A DNA stretch of 31,068 nt from JANNSW01 sp031431235 (GCA_031431235.1 JANPDA010000049.1:1-31068), one strand, 5' to 3'; shown: positions 17,312-25,643, counted from the first letter of the stretch. The notes: generated by a model from the sequence alone, not told the origin. Made by a program: numbers and translations.

Positions 17312-17593
17312 GCTGACCTCCCTCGCGCGTCGCGGACCGGCATCCCATTGATCCTCCGGCGCGTCAGCCGGCGGGGATGCCAATCGCTGCGACATTGGCT
17401 CTGTTGCCCCGAGCGGCCACCATATTGGCCACTCTCCCGTCATGCTAATGTCGGCGAGCCCAGTTGGCAGCTAGCAATTAGTCTTGGCGAGCCACCTATG
17501 CCGGATCATTGCAGCAAAGCTGATGTTGGGTCGCAATATCTGGTCGTCTGATCCTCCCGGGCGCTCGCCGCCCCTGCCGCAGCGGCAAGCGCT
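17312..17593. other. Gene-free gap upstream of the transporter
   Basis: No coding potential is seen in these 282 bp. It holds a short inverted repeat GGCCA-CCATAT-TGGCC at 17415-17430, about 100 bp upstream of the transporter start, which could be an operator. No convincing promoter boxes were identified. Confidence 0.35.
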
Positions 17594-18937
17594 TCAGGCG
17601 GCCTTTGCCGCATTGGTGTATTTGCTGTCCTGCCAATCCCAATAGGCCATCACGTGCGGCACGAACCAGGGATTGCCGGAGTAGAGCGGCACGGTCGGGA
17701 AGGCGAGCTCGGAGAACACCGTTCGTGCCGCCTCCGCGCGCCCGAGGATCGATGCCGCGCACTTGCGCCCGAGATAGGTTCCCATCGGGATGCCGGCAAA
17801 ACAATAGCCGAGTGCGAAGTGGATGCCATCGCGCCTCCCCATGTGCGGCATCAGATCGAAGGTGCCGGCGCAGCGCCCGGTCCAGGCGTTCGACAGCTTC
17901 ACGCCCGCCAGGCCCGGCAGAATCCGGTCGAGGTCGCCCGCGAGCCGCGCTGCCATGGCCGTAACGCCGGGATCGCGACTGCCGGTGCGGCCACCCAGCA
18001 GGATACGCCTGCTGTCGGGCGCGCGCCGGATGAAGAAGATATTGTGCACCTCCTCGAGACAGGTCCGGTCGTTGGGAATGAGCTTGTCGATCGTGCTCTG
18101 CGGCAGCTCCTCCGTCGCGATCATCCAGGCATCGAACGGCACCACCCGCCGGCGCACATAGCCATAGGCCTCGTCGGTATAGCCATTGGTCGCGACCAGC
18201 ACATCGCGCGCGAGCAGCCGGCCGCGGCTGGTGTTGACGCCGATGCCGCCGGGGCTCGGCTCCAGGCCGAGCACGCGGGTGTTGCCCACGATCGAAGCGC
18301 CTGCCTTGGCTGCTGCCTCGAGCAACCCCAGGTGATAGAGGCCGGGATGGAACGAGGCGAGGTCGGGCATGAGGGCTCCGGCCACGTAGCGCGGGCCGGC
18401 GAACTCCTGGTCGAGCCGCTTGCGGTCGAGCATCTCGAAGGGAAAGCCGAAGTGCTTCTCCCTGGCCGCGAGCTCGGTGCGCAGATCGGCGGCCTGGGCC
18501 TGTGAGTGCAGCAGCACCAGCCGACCGACCCGGCGCAGATGGCACGCGATCGCTTCCCGCTCGACGACCTCGAATACGGTTTCGTAGGCGGCCTGCATCT
18601 CGCCGTAGACGCGTTTGGCATAGTCGAGGCCGCGCCGCTTCTCGATCGAGGTGAACGAGTGCTTGAGTGTCCGGCCCACATAGCCGGCGTTGCGCGAGCT
18701 CGCACCCTCGACCGACGTGCCCGCTTCCAGGACGATGACGGACCGGCCGGCGCGGGCGAGCTCGATCGCAGCGTTGAGGCCGGTCATCCCCGCCCCGACG
18801 ATGGCAACGTCGATCTTGCCCGGCAATTCGCCCTGGGGCAGCTCGGGGCGCGGCGCCGCCCGCCACCAATAGGGCGTCTCTTGGTAGTCAGCCGCGCGCC
18901 GCGTGCTGCCCGATCCGTTCGCGCCCATGCTCATCAT
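17594..18937 (-). CDS. FAD-dependent oxidoreductase, DAO family (gamma-glutamylputrescine oxidase-like)
   Basis: A 447-residue flavoenzyme that probably oxidises a secondary or primary amine. The dinucleotide loop is VAIVGAGMTGLNAA (GAGMTG 48-53), followed by VLEAGTSVEGASSRNAGYV, typical of the PuuB/OrdL branch. The C-terminal FAD/substrate segment includes FDLMPHMGRRDGI and ALGYCFAGIPMGTYLG. The N-terminal YQETPYWW is also typical of that branch. ATG at 18937 has AGGGGA about 6 nt upstream and overlaps the stop of the upstream dehydrogenase gene (ATGA), so the two are coupled. No polyamine ligase or transaminase genes are nearby, so the amine need not be glutamylputrescine; sarcosine-like or betaine-derived amines fit equally. 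Confidence 0.92.
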   Translation of the reverse strand: MMSMGANGSGSTRRAADYQETPYWWRAAPRPELPQGELPGKIDVAIVGAGMTGLNAAIELARAGRSVIVLEAGTSVEGASSRNAGYVGRTLKHSFTSIEKRRGLDYAKRVYGEMQAAYETVFEVVEREAIACHLRRVGRLVLLHSQAQAADLRTELAAREKHFGFPFEMLDRKRLDQEFAGPRYVAGALMPDLASFHPGLYHLGLLEAAAKAGASIVGNTRVLGLEPSPGGIGVNTSRGRLLARDVLVATNGYTDEAYGYVRRRVVPFDAWMIATEELPQSTIDKLIPNDRTCLEEVHNIFFIRRAPDSRRILLGGRTGSRDPGVTAMAARLAGDLDRILPGLAGVKLSNAWTGRCAGTFDLMPHMGRRDGIHFALGYCFAGIPMGTYLGRKCAASILGRAEAARTVFSELAFPTVPLYSGNPWFVPHVMAYWDWQDSKYTNAAKAA

Positions 18938-19887
18938 GACCGTCCCCTTGCCTTGTCGACGGCGAGCCAGCGGAACAGCTCCGCCCGGCGCTCCTTCAGA
19001 AGGGCTGCGCCGTCACGCCTGCCCCAGTCGTAGACCCCAGCTCCTGTCGAGTAGCCACGGTGGCCGGCTTCGGCCAGGGCGGCGACCTTCTGGGCCGGGA
19101 GGGCATCCCGGTCGAGGTGGGGCATCAGGAATTTGCCGAAGGCGACCATGGTGTCGAGCCCGCCGACATCGGCCGACTCGATCGGGCCGGTGACACCGAG
19201 GCGCCGGCCGATGGAATTGCGCACGACCGCGTCGATCGCCTCCGCCGAGGCCGCTCCGCTCGCCCACAGCGACCAGGCTTCGCGCAGCGCCGCGAACTGG
19301 ATGCGGTTGCCGATGAAGCCCGGCACCTCCTTGTCGATGACGATGGGCTCCTTGCCGGCGCCACGGACAATGGAGAGCGTGCGCTCGAGGATGGCGGGCG
19401 ACGTTTCCGGCCCGGCGCAGACCTCGACGAGGGGGATCAATTGCGGGGGATACCAGAAATGCGTTGCGATCACGCGCGCACGGTTTTTCACGCGCGCCAC
19501 CAGCGCGCTGGCCGGCTGGCCCGAGGAGGAGCCGAGGATCGCGTCGGGCGCGCAGATCCGGTCCAGCTTCTCGAAGATGTCGAGCTTGAGGGGGAGGTCC
19601 TCCGTCACCGCCTCGCAGATGAAGCCGGCGGGGGCGGCGTCCGCCAGCCGGGTGGTGGGCGTGATCCGGGCGAGCGTTGCGTCGATCTCGGTCGAGGCGA
19701 TCAGCCCGTTGGTGGCGAACTCCTGCCGGCTCGCTTTGATGTTGGCCATCGCCTGGTCGAGGCTCGCTCGATTGCGCCCGATCATGGTGACCCGATGCCC
19801 GGCACTCGCGAAGACCTCGGCGACTCCATGCCCGATGATGCCATTGCCGACGACTGCGACTGGGACAGATGCATGGGGGGATGGCAT
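18934..19887 (-). CDS. 3-hydroxyacyl-CoA dehydrogenase family NAD-binding protein
   Basis: A 317-residue 3-hydroxyacyl-CoA dehydrogenase-fold enzyme. The N-terminal Rossmann domain has VAVVGNGIIGHG (GNGIIG 14-19). The catalytic region has SSSGQPAS, then ATHFWYPPQLIPLVEV with the catalytic His and Glu; the C-terminal domain begins near VPGFIGNRIQFA. The HFWxPPxLIPLVEV form is more typical of the L-gulonate/carnitine dehydrogenase and lambda-crystallin branch than of fatty-acid beta-oxidation, so a free hydroxyacid substrate is likely; this is inferred. AGGAG lies 7 nt before the ATG at 19887; a GTG at 19914 is in frame but less convincing. It overlaps the FAD oxidase by 4 bp and is divergent from a glutathione transferase. 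Confidence 0.9.
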   Translation of the reverse strand: MPSPHASVPVAVVGNGIIGHGVAEVFASAGHRVTMIGRNRASLDQAMANIKASRQEFATNGLIASTEIDATLARITPTTRLADAAPAGFICEAVTEDLPLKLDIFEKLDRICAPDAILGSSSGQPASALVARVKNRARVIATHFWYPPQLIPLVEVCAGPETSPAILERTLSIVRGAGKEPIVIDKEVPGFIGNRIQFAALREAWSLWASGAASAEAIDAVVRNSIGRRLGVTGPIESADVGGLDTMVAFGKFLMPHLDRDALPAQKVAALAEAGHRGYSTGAGVYDWGRRDGAALLKERRAELFRWLAVDKARGRS

Positions 19888-20069
19888 GGGCGGGCTCCTT
19901 GGCGGCGATTGCACAGGCCCTAGATTGGACCCGAAACGCCAACACTGGGAAGGCGGAATCGGCGGGGGCTGGTTTGCGGGAGCCGTATGCCACCAACCCG
20001 ATCGTGCCGCTGGACACGATCCGCGCCGCGGCGTTGAATGGTCTTCCCCAGTCGGCCGCGGAGACAGCC

Positions 20070-20681
20070 ATGTTGAAGCTCTATGATCTCGAACGTTCGG
20101 GCAATTGCTACAAGGCGAGGCTGATGCTCTCGCTGCTCGGCCTCAAGTATGAGAAGGTGCCGATGGATCTCGCGAGCGGCGCGCACAAGGCGCCCGACTA
20201 CCTCGAGATCAATCCGCTCGGCTCGGTGCCAGCGCTCGACGACAACGGCGTGCTGATCCGCGACAGTGCGGCCATCCTCGCCTATCTCGGCGCCAAATAC
20301 GGTCAGGGCAAATGGTACCCCAAGAGCCCCAAAGGCATCGGCAAGGTGCAGCAATGGCTCTCGCTCTCGACCAACGAGGTGTTCCACGGGCTGGCGCTCA
20401 CGCGTGCGATCCGGCTCGGCATCCGCCAGGGCGATGCCTCGCAGCACGAGCCGACCGGCCGCAAGGTGCTCGATCTGTTGAAGTCGCGCCTGGAAAATGA
20501 CGAATGGCTGGTCGCCGGCAAGCCTTCGGTCGCCGATATCGCCGTCTATCCCTATGTGGCAATGGCGCCGCAGGGCGGCATTGCGCTCGACAATTACCTG
20601 CCGCTGCGCAAGTGGATGCGGCGCATCGAGGGGCTCGAAGGCTACATCCCGCTGCCGGCCCCGCCGCCCAAGAAGGCTTGA
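20070..20681 (+). CDS. Glutathione S-transferase family protein
   Basis: A 203-residue soluble GST. The thioredoxin-like N-terminal domain (1-80) has LYDLERSGNCYKARLML with Ser10 and Cys13 near the usual active-site position, NPLGSVPALDDNGV with the cis-Pro, and IRDSAAILAYL, the glutathione-binding motif. The helical C-terminal domain carries AGKPSVADIAVYPYV, the conserved Asp N-cap. GGAGA lies about 6 nt before the ATG at 20070. A longer in-frame reading from 19869 would add a region without family similarity. It is divergent from the dehydrogenase/oxidase pair with a 182-bp shared upstream region. GSTs in such settings may detoxify or isomerise pathway intermediates; this one could equally be general stress-related. 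Confidence 0.93.
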   Translation: MLKLYDLERSGNCYKARLMLSLLGLKYEKVPMDLASGAHKAPDYLEINPLGSVPALDDNGVLIRDSAAILAYLGAKYGQGKWYPKSPKGIGKVQQWLSLSTNEVFHGLALTRAIRLGIRQGDASQHEPTGRKVLDLLKSRLENDEWLVAGKPSVADIAVYPYVAMAPQGGIALDNYLPLRKWMRRIEGLEGYIPLPAPPPKKA

Positions 20682-20715
20682 GCGGTCAGGCAGGCGTCCC
20701 GCGGGTTGCCCGGAT

Positions 20716-21462
20716 TCAGGTGTCCGGGTAATCCACCCGCACCAGATAGAGCCCGCACGGCGGCGCGAGGGCGCCGCACCGGCTGCGGTCGTGGGCATCG
20801 AGTGCGCTGCGAAGCTCGTCTTCCGCCCAACGCCCTTCGCCGACGAGCTTCAGCGAGCCCGTGAGCGAGCGGACCTGGTTGTGCAGGAACGAGCGCGCGC
20901 TCGCGTGGATGCGCACCTCCTCGCCCAGTCGCTCGACATCCAGGCGGTCGAGCGTGCGCACGGGCGACTTCGCCTGGCACTGGGCCGCCCGGTACGTCGT
21001 GAAATCGTGGCGCCCGAGGATCGTGCGGGCCGCGCGCCCCATCGCCTCGTGGTCGAGCGGGCGGGCGACCTGCCAGGCCCGGTCACGGTCGAGCACGAGC
21101 GGCGCACGGCGATTGGCGATCCGATACCGATAGTGGCGGGCCGTCGCACTGAAGCGAGCGTCGAAATCGTCCGGCACGAGGCGGGCCTCGATGATCGCGA
21201 TCGGGTCGGGGCGCAGATGGGCGTTGAGGGCATCACGCACGACCCGTTCGGGCCAGTCGCGCGTCAGCTCGACATGGGCGACCTGGCCGAGCGCGTGCAC
21301 GCCAGCGTCGGTCCGGCCGGCGCCATGCACGCTCGCCTGCTCACCGCAGAAGGCGGTCAGGGCTTGCCCAATCCGCTGCTGCACCGTGCGCCCGACAGCC
21401 TGGATCTGCCAGCCCGCGAAGGTCGTGCCGTCATATTCGATGGTGAGCTTGTAGCGGGGCAT
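20716..21462 (-). CDS. truA: tRNA pseudouridine(38-40) synthase
   Basis: A 248-residue TruA, which converts U38-U40 of the anticodon stem-loop of many tRNAs to pseudouridine in the cytoplasm. It begins MPRYKLTIEYDGTTFAGWQ. The catalytic Asp is D52 in GAGRTDAGVHA. Further family segments are FDARFSATARHYRYRI, HDFTTYRAAQCQAKSP and SFLHNQVRSLTGSL. Length is usual. I chose the ATG at 21462, where similarity begins; an in-frame ATG at 21492 would add MGEGVLHEPP. The SD is weak (GAG about 7 nt upstream). It converges on the GST gene and is 48 bp downstream of chrA on the same strand. Confidence 0.97.
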   Translation of the reverse strand: MPRYKLTIEYDGTTFAGWQIQAVGRTVQQRIGQALTAFCGEQASVHGAGRTDAGVHALGQVAHVELTRDWPERVVRDALNAHLRPDPIAIIEARLVPDDFDARFSATARHYRYRIANRRAPLVLDRDRAWQVARPLDHEAMGRAARTILGRHDFTTYRAAQCQAKSPVRTLDRLDVERLGEEVRIHASARSFLHNQVRSLTGSLKLVGEGRWAEDELRSALDAHDRSRCGALAPPCGLYLVRVDYPDT

Positions 21463-21510
21463 GGGGGGCTCGTGTAGCACGCCCTCGCCCAACAGGAAGG
21501 GCCCGGCGCC

Positions 21511-22809
21511 TCATATCCCCACCCACCGGATCGCCATGGCGAGGACGGCGGCGACACCGAGCACCGCCGGAATGCTCCAGTGCCGCCAGAGCAGCAGCCC
21601 GGCGCTGATCGCCGCGAGCAGCACCACTCGCCAATCGAGCGTTGCCAGCGCCGGCGTCCACAGCTGCAGAGGCCCGGCGGCAACGAGGTCGACGCGCGTG
21701 AAGAAGACATGCAGCGCGAACCAGAGCGCGAGATTGAGGATGACCCCGACGACGGCCGCCGTGATCGCTGCGAGCGCGCCTCTGAGGCGTGGCTGCGCGT
21801 TGATCCACTCGATCCAGGGCGCGCCCGCCATGATCCAGAGAAAGCACGGCGCAAACGTCGCCCAGAGCGCAACGAAGGCACCGAGAAACCCCATGAGCAG
21901 GGCCGGCTCGCCGCCATGGCGGAAAGCGGCAAGGAAGCCGACGAACTCGGTGACGAGAATGAGCGGGCCTGGCGTCGTCTCGGCGAGCCCGAGCCCGTCC
22001 ATCATCTGCCCGGCCTCGAGCCAGCCATAGTGCTGCACCACGTCCTGGCCCATGTAGGCGAGCACGGCATAGGCGCCGCCGAAGGTGACGACGGCGAGCT
22101 TGGAGAAAAAGACGGAAAGCTCGGTCAGCACGTGCTCCCGGCCGGCAACTGCTCCGACCGCCAGCAACGGCAGCATCCAGATCGCGAGCCAGATGCCGAT
22201 GGTCGCGAGCGTCCGCCGGATCGAGGCGGCGGGTATGGCAACACTCACCGTTCCGGGAGCTCCCGGGCTCGCGAGGAACCCATAGAGTGCGGCCGCCGCA
22301 ACGATCAGCGGGAACGGCGCCGCAAAGAAGAAGATGCCGACGAAGGAGAGGCCGGCGATCAGCCAGTGCTCCCCCAGCTTCAAGGCACGCTTGGCGATCC
22401 TGAGCAGGGCCTCGATCACGATCACCAGCACGGCCGCCTTGATGCCGAAGAAGACGGCCTCGATCAAGGGCACCTTGCCATACAGCGCATATACGGCACT
22501 CAGCACGAGCACCACGGCGGCGCCCGGCAGGACGAACAGCAGCCCTGCGGCGAGTCCGCCCTTGACGCCATGCAGCCGCCAGCCGGCATAGGTTGCGAGC
22601 TGCATCGCTTCAGGCCCCGGCAGCAGCATGCAGAAGCTCAAGGCATTCAGAAATTGCTGCTCGGTCAACCATTTGCGCTCGTCGACGAGGATGCGGTGCA
22701 TCAGCGCGATCTGCGCGGTCGGACCGCCGAACGAGAGCACGCCGATGCGGGCCCAGACCGCGAGCGCCTCGGCGAACGTGGGGAGAGCCGGTGCGCTATC
22801 GTCCTTCAT
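21511..22809 (-). CDS. chrA: Chromate efflux transporter
   Basis: A 432-residue inner-membrane protein of the CHR family with two homologous halves and about 10-12 membrane segments; ChrA exports chromate and confers resistance. Half signatures are LSFGGPTAQIALMHR and LLPGPEAMQLATYAGW in the N half, and TFGGAYAVLAYM and TTPGPLILVTEFVGF in the C half. The ATG at 22809 has GAGG 7 nt upstream. The frame stays open further upstream only because it is a shadow of chrB. It starts 8 bp after the chrB stop, so the two are cotranscribed, and truA follows. Some long CHR proteins have unproven sulfate or chromate specificity, but linkage to chrB supports chromate. Confidence 0.94.
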   Translation of the reverse strand: MKDDSAPALPTFAEALAVWARIGVLSFGGPTAQIALMHRILVDERKWLTEQQFLNALSFCMLLPGPEAMQLATYAGWRLHGVKGGLAAGLLFVLPGAAVVLVLSAVYALYGKVPLIEAVFFGIKAAVLVIVIEALLRIAKRALKLGEHWLIAGLSFVGIFFFAAPFPLIVAAAALYGFLASPGAPGTVSVAIPAASIRRTLATIGIWLAIWMLPLLAVGAVAGREHVLTELSVFFSKLAVVTFGGAYAVLAYMGQDVVQHYGWLEAGQMMDGLGLAETTPGPLILVTEFVGFLAAFRHGGEPALLMGFLGAFVALWATFAPCFLWIMAGAPWIEWINAQPRLRGALAAITAAVVGVILNLALWFALHVFFTRVDLVAAGPLQLWTPALATLDWRVVLLAAISAGLLLWRHWSIPAVLGVAAVLAMAIRWVGI

Positions 22810-22817
22810 GATGCGCC

Positions 22818-23636
22818 TCAACTCCGGTTGCCGGGTGCTGGCCAGTCGTGGGTTTCCTCTTTCGCATCCCGGCACCAGCGATAGAAGGCATCGTAGAGGG
22901 CGATCCCGGCTTCGAGCTGAACGAGATCGTCCTTGTGCATCCGAGAGAGCCCGAGTGAGGCAGCCAGCAATCCGGCCGCCTCGGGCGCGAGATCCGCTCT
23001 TGCCGTATCGGCACCCCGCACGATTGCAGCGAGATGGGCGAGTGGGGAGCTGTCGAGCCCGAATTCCTCCAGCATCGTATCGAAGCTGCAACGATCCCCC
23101 CTGTGACTCCAGAACACGCCATCGATGTCGAATGGTGTCGCGCCGAAGCGCTCGGCGACGCCTTCGACCTCGGACGGCGCGACGAACAGGAAGACGGCCA
23201 TGGGATCGATGAAGCGGCGAATGAGCCAGGGGCAGGCGATGCGATCGACCTTTGGTCGCGCCCGCGTCACCCAGACTGTGCGCCCTGACGCATCGCGCGC
23301 CGGCAGCTTGTCGAGCCGGACCAGCATCTGCCCGCCGTCGCGCCAGCCGAGATGGCCGCCTTCGAGCGTCTCGGCGGCTATGCCTTCGTGCCGCAGCCAG
23401 GCAGCGACCCCTTGGCTGAGCTTCAAGCCCTTTTGGCAGGAGACGACGACGGTGTGTCCTCGCTGGGCGCATGCCCACTCGGCGACGCGGCGATAGTCGC
23501 GCCGGACGGCACAGGGAATGGCGCGGGGGTCGGCGGCAAAGTCGTCGTCGGTGCGGACGTCGATGAGCGTGGGCGCGTCGGGCAAGCCGATACGACGGGC
23601 GAGCTGGACGACGGAGATCTCGGTTGGTGCCGGCAT
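22818..23636 (-). CDS. chrB: Chromate resistance protein with N-terminal rhodanese domain
   Basis: A 272-residue protein. Residues 1-105 form a rhodanese-like domain (TLIDVRTDDDFAADPRAIP; active-site loop VVVSCQKGLKLS with C67). Residues 118-260 form the ChrB C-terminal domain (VTRARPKVDRIACPWLIRR, PFDIDGVFWSHRGDRCSFD). ChrB regulates or senses chromate in Ochrobactrum; ChrB-C-only and rhodanese-ChrB fusions also occur, and this protein lacks the N-terminal PaaX-like DNA-binding part of full ChrB. The role of the rhodanese Cys, perhaps sulfur transfer or oxyanion sensing, is inferred. The ATG at 23636 has GGAGG and GGA upstream. It leads the chrB-chrA operon and is divergent from pncB with a 240-bp gap. 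Confidence 0.9.
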   Translation of the reverse strand: MPAPTEISVVQLARRIGLPDAPTLIDVRTDDDFAADPRAIPCAVRRDYRRVAEWACAQRGHTVVVSCQKGLKLSQGVAAWLRHEGIAAETLEGGHLGWRDGGQMLVRLDKLPARDASGRTVWVTRARPKVDRIACPWLIRRFIDPMAVFLFVAPSEVEGVAERFGATPFDIDGVFWSHRGDRCSFDTMLEEFGLDSSPLAHLAAIVRGADTARADLAPEAAGLLAASLGLSRMHKDDLVQLEAGIALYDAFYRWCRDAKEETHDWPAPGNRS

Positions 23637-23876
23637 GGGCGTCCTGCCTCCTCGATGGGGGTGTTGGACGCGAGCCTTCGGCTGTCGCCTCACGGGGTCG
23701 TCGCGAAGGACCCCTTGGCGCCCTTCATGCGCGGGGCGGCCATCGCTGTCAACCGCGTTGCGCCCTTGCCATGCACGCGCCACAGCAGGATTGCAGGCTT
23801 GGTCTTGCCAATCGAGGGGCAAGGGAACAAGGGTGTCGATCGGCGGAACGGCACCACCAACGCGCAGGTCTTCGCG

Positions 23877-25169
23877 ATGATCGACATCGCCACACGGGTC
23901 TGGAACCACACCTGGAAGATCGATCCGATCGTGCGCTCGGTGCTCGACACCGATTTCTACAAGCTGCTGATGGCGCAATCGATCCTGAAGCGGCACGCCG
24001 AGGCTCGCGTCGCCTTCGGCATCAAGAACCGCACCGCTTCGATCCGCCTCGCCGAGGCGATCGACATCGGGGAATTGAAAGAGCAGCTCGATCACGTCCG
24101 CTCGCTCACGCTCTCGCGGGGCGAGTCGACCTGGCTGCGCGGCAACAGCTTTTATGGCAAGCGGCAGATGTTCTCGCCCGGCTTCATCGCCTGGCTCGAA
24201 GCGTTCCGTTTTCCCCCCTATGTGCTCGATCAGTGGAGTGGCCAGTTCCGCCTCGTCTTCGAAGGCGCCTGGCCCGAGGTGACGATGTGGGAGATCCCCG
24301 CGCTCGCTATCCTCTCCGAATTGCGATCACGCACGGTCTTGAAGGGCATGGGCAAGTTCGAGCTGCAGGTGTTCTACGCGCGCGCCATGACGCGGATCTG
24401 GGACAAGGTGCTTCGCCTGAAACAGCTCGATGGCGTCCGCATCGCCGATTTCGGTACGCGGCGCCGGCACGGGTTCCTCTGGCAGGACTGGTGCGTGCAG
24501 GCGCTCGTCGAAGGCCTGGGACAGTCGTTCTCGGGGACCTCCAATTGCCTGATCGCCATGCGCCGCGAGGTCGAGGCGGTCGGCACCAACGCGCACGAGC
24601 TGCCGATGGTCTATGCCGCGCTCGCACGCAACCAGCGCGACCTGGCCAAAGCCCCCTATCGGGTGCTCGCCGACTGGCAGGCCGACTATGACGGCAATCT
24701 GCGCATCATCCTGCCCGACACGTTCGGCTCGACCGAGTTCCTGAGGAATGCACCCGACTGGGTCGACAAGTGGACCGGCATCCGCGTCGATTCCGGCGAT
24801 CCCGTGGAGCGTGGCGAGGAGGCGATCGCCTGGTGGCGCGCGCGTGGTCAGGACCCCAAAGAGAAGCTCATCATCTTCTCGGACGGCCTCGACGTCGAGA
24901 TGATCGAGCGCTTGCATGGTCATTTCCATGGCCGTGTGCGCCTCGGCTTCGGCTGGGGCACGCTGCTGACCAACGACTTCCGTGGGCTCGCACCCGGCCG
25001 CGGCACCGATCCGATCTCGCTGGTGTGCAAGGTCGTCTCGGCGAACGGCCGTCCAGCGGTAAAGCTCTCCGACAACCCGTCCAAGGCGACGGGCCCCGCC
25101 GACGAGCTCGCCCGCTACCGCCGCGTCTTCCGTGCGGGCCACCAGGAGGCGGTGCCGGTGACGGTGTGA
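23877..25169 (+). CDS. pncB: Nicotinate phosphoribosyltransferase
   Basis: A 430-residue cytoplasmic enzyme that makes nicotinate mononucleotide from nicotinate, PRPP and ATP in NAD salvage. Motifs: TDFYKLLMAQSI near the N-terminus, GIKNRT, MWEIPALAILSE, DFGTRRRHG (191-199), GTNAHELPM with the likely phosphorylated His H240, and VRLGFGWGTLLTND with SLVCKVV near the end. Start at 23877, where family similarity begins (IDIATRVWNHTW); AGGT lies about 9 nt upstream. The C-terminus is intact (AGHQEAVPVTV), but its last 62 bp occur again at 27113-27174, so this 3' end seems to be a recombination site that was rebuilt on insertion of a small island. Divergent from chrB. Confidence 0.96.
   Translation: MIDIATRVWNHTWKIDPIVRSVLDTDFYKLLMAQSILKRHAEARVAFGIKNRTASIRLAEAIDIGELKEQLDHVRSLTLSRGESTWLRGNSFYGKRQMFSPGFIAWLEAFRFPPYVLDQWSGQFRLVFEGAWPEVTMWEIPALAILSELRSRTVLKGMGKFELQVFYARAMTRIWDKVLRLKQLDGVRIADFGTRRRHGFLWQDWCVQALVEGLGQSFSGTSNCLIAMRREVEAVGTNAHELPMVYAALARNQRDLAKAPYRVLADWQADYDGNLRIILPDTFGSTEFLRNAPDWVDKWTGIRVDSGDPVERGEEAIAWWRARGQDPKEKLIIFSDGLDVEMIERLHGHFHGRVRLGFGWGTLLTNDFRGLAPGRGTDPISLVCKVVSANGRPAVKLSDNPSKATGPADELARYRRVFRAGHQEAVPVTV
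25106..25167 (+). repeat. Left copy of 62-bp direct repeat (putative att site) in the pncB 3' end
   Basis: This 62-bp stretch forms the end of pncB and matches 27113-27174 at 59 of 62 positions, including a perfect 35-bp run (25131-25165 and 27138-27172). Position at a gene 3' end and preservation of the reading frame fit an attachment site used by a site-specific recombinase. Confidence 0.8.
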
Positions 25170-25185
25170 GGATCTCGCTTCGAGC

Positions 25186-25440
25186 TCAGACCCCGGCAGG
25201 CCTCTCCGCCAGATAGTCCGCAGAGACGTCGAGGCTGCGCTCGGCTTTTACGATCCTGAAGCCGGCGCGCTCACCCCTCCATCACCCAGCCAAAGGTGCT
25301 GTGCTCCTCGCGCACATGGATGGCGACCTAGGCGCGCGAATAGCCGGTATTGGCGGTCATCCAGGCGATCCAGCTCTCGACCGTCGTATTCGTGTTGGAC
25401 GGAGCGCAATTGAACACCACATCGCGCGGAAACTCGTTCC
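25186..25440 (-). pseudogene. Decayed C-terminal remnant, methyltransferase-like
   Basis: Two adjoining minus-strand frames read as one broken protein tail. The first gives FPRDVVFNCAPSNTNTTVES and on to NTGYSRA, an in-frame TAG, then VAIHVREEHSTFGWVMEG. After a frameshift the next gives GERAGFRIVKAERSLDVSAD up to a TGA at 25186-25188. REEHSTFGWVMEG followed by an AGF motif resembles the end of class I SAM-dependent methyltransferases; this assignment is from memory of the pattern and is tentative. The upstream end is cut off by the palindromic repeat starting near 25474. It has at least one stop and one frameshift, so it is not functional. Confidence 0.45.
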
Positions 25441-25473
25441 ATCCCGCCTTACGAGGGCGAATCTGGAACGCCA

Positions 25474-25538
25474 GGGACAGTATACCGCTTTTTCCAGCCA
25501 GCAGATGGAAACAATGAGAGAGATAGATATACTGTCCC
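25474..25538. repeat. Palindromic repeat unit (REP/RAYT-like)
   Basis: GGGACAGTATA (25474-25484) and TATACTGTCCC (25528-25538) are a perfect 11-bp inverted repeat with 43 bp between. Inside, TTTTCCA and TGGAAA form a second pair, so the unit can fold as a long interrupted hairpin. The GGGACAGTATA end resembles extragenic palindromes associated with REP-associated tyrosine transposases; this is from memory. No transposase is present. It separates two decayed gene fragments. Confidence 0.6.
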
Positions 25539-25545
25539 CGGTTTT

Positions 25546-25643
25546 CCGCGTGTAGTGCACAGTGTCCGCGGGTTCCGGTGGCCGAGATAGTCCTGTATCT
25601 TCTTCAAAGCCCGATTATCCTGCGGATTTCTTGGGCGATGCAT
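25546..25643 (-). pseudogene. C-terminal fragment of a tyrosine recombinase (integrase), frameshifted
   Basis: On the minus strand, a frame gives NRALKKIQDYLGHRNPR, and one frame over the same run continues DTVHYTR. Together they match the C-terminal box of tyrosine recombinases, usually like QDYLGHRDPKHTVHYTR, with the conserved LGH His and the catalytic Tyr. Only about 30 residues remain and the R-H-x-x-R region is absent, so the gene is dead. It fits as the leftover of the enzyme that inserted the island at pncB. It ends where the palindromic repeat begins. Confidence 0.6.

Noticed and set aside
20709..20728. CCCGGA-TTCAGGTG-TCCGGG hairpin as a terminator between the GST gene and truA
   Set aside because: The stem is only 6 bp with an 8-nt loop and no T-run, and it overlaps the truA stop region; chance occurrence is likely in this GC-rich DNA.
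25357..25560. Short minus-strand frame of 67 codons starting HYTRKTGDS
   Set aside because: It merely reads through the recombinase fragment into the palindromic repeat; not a real gene.
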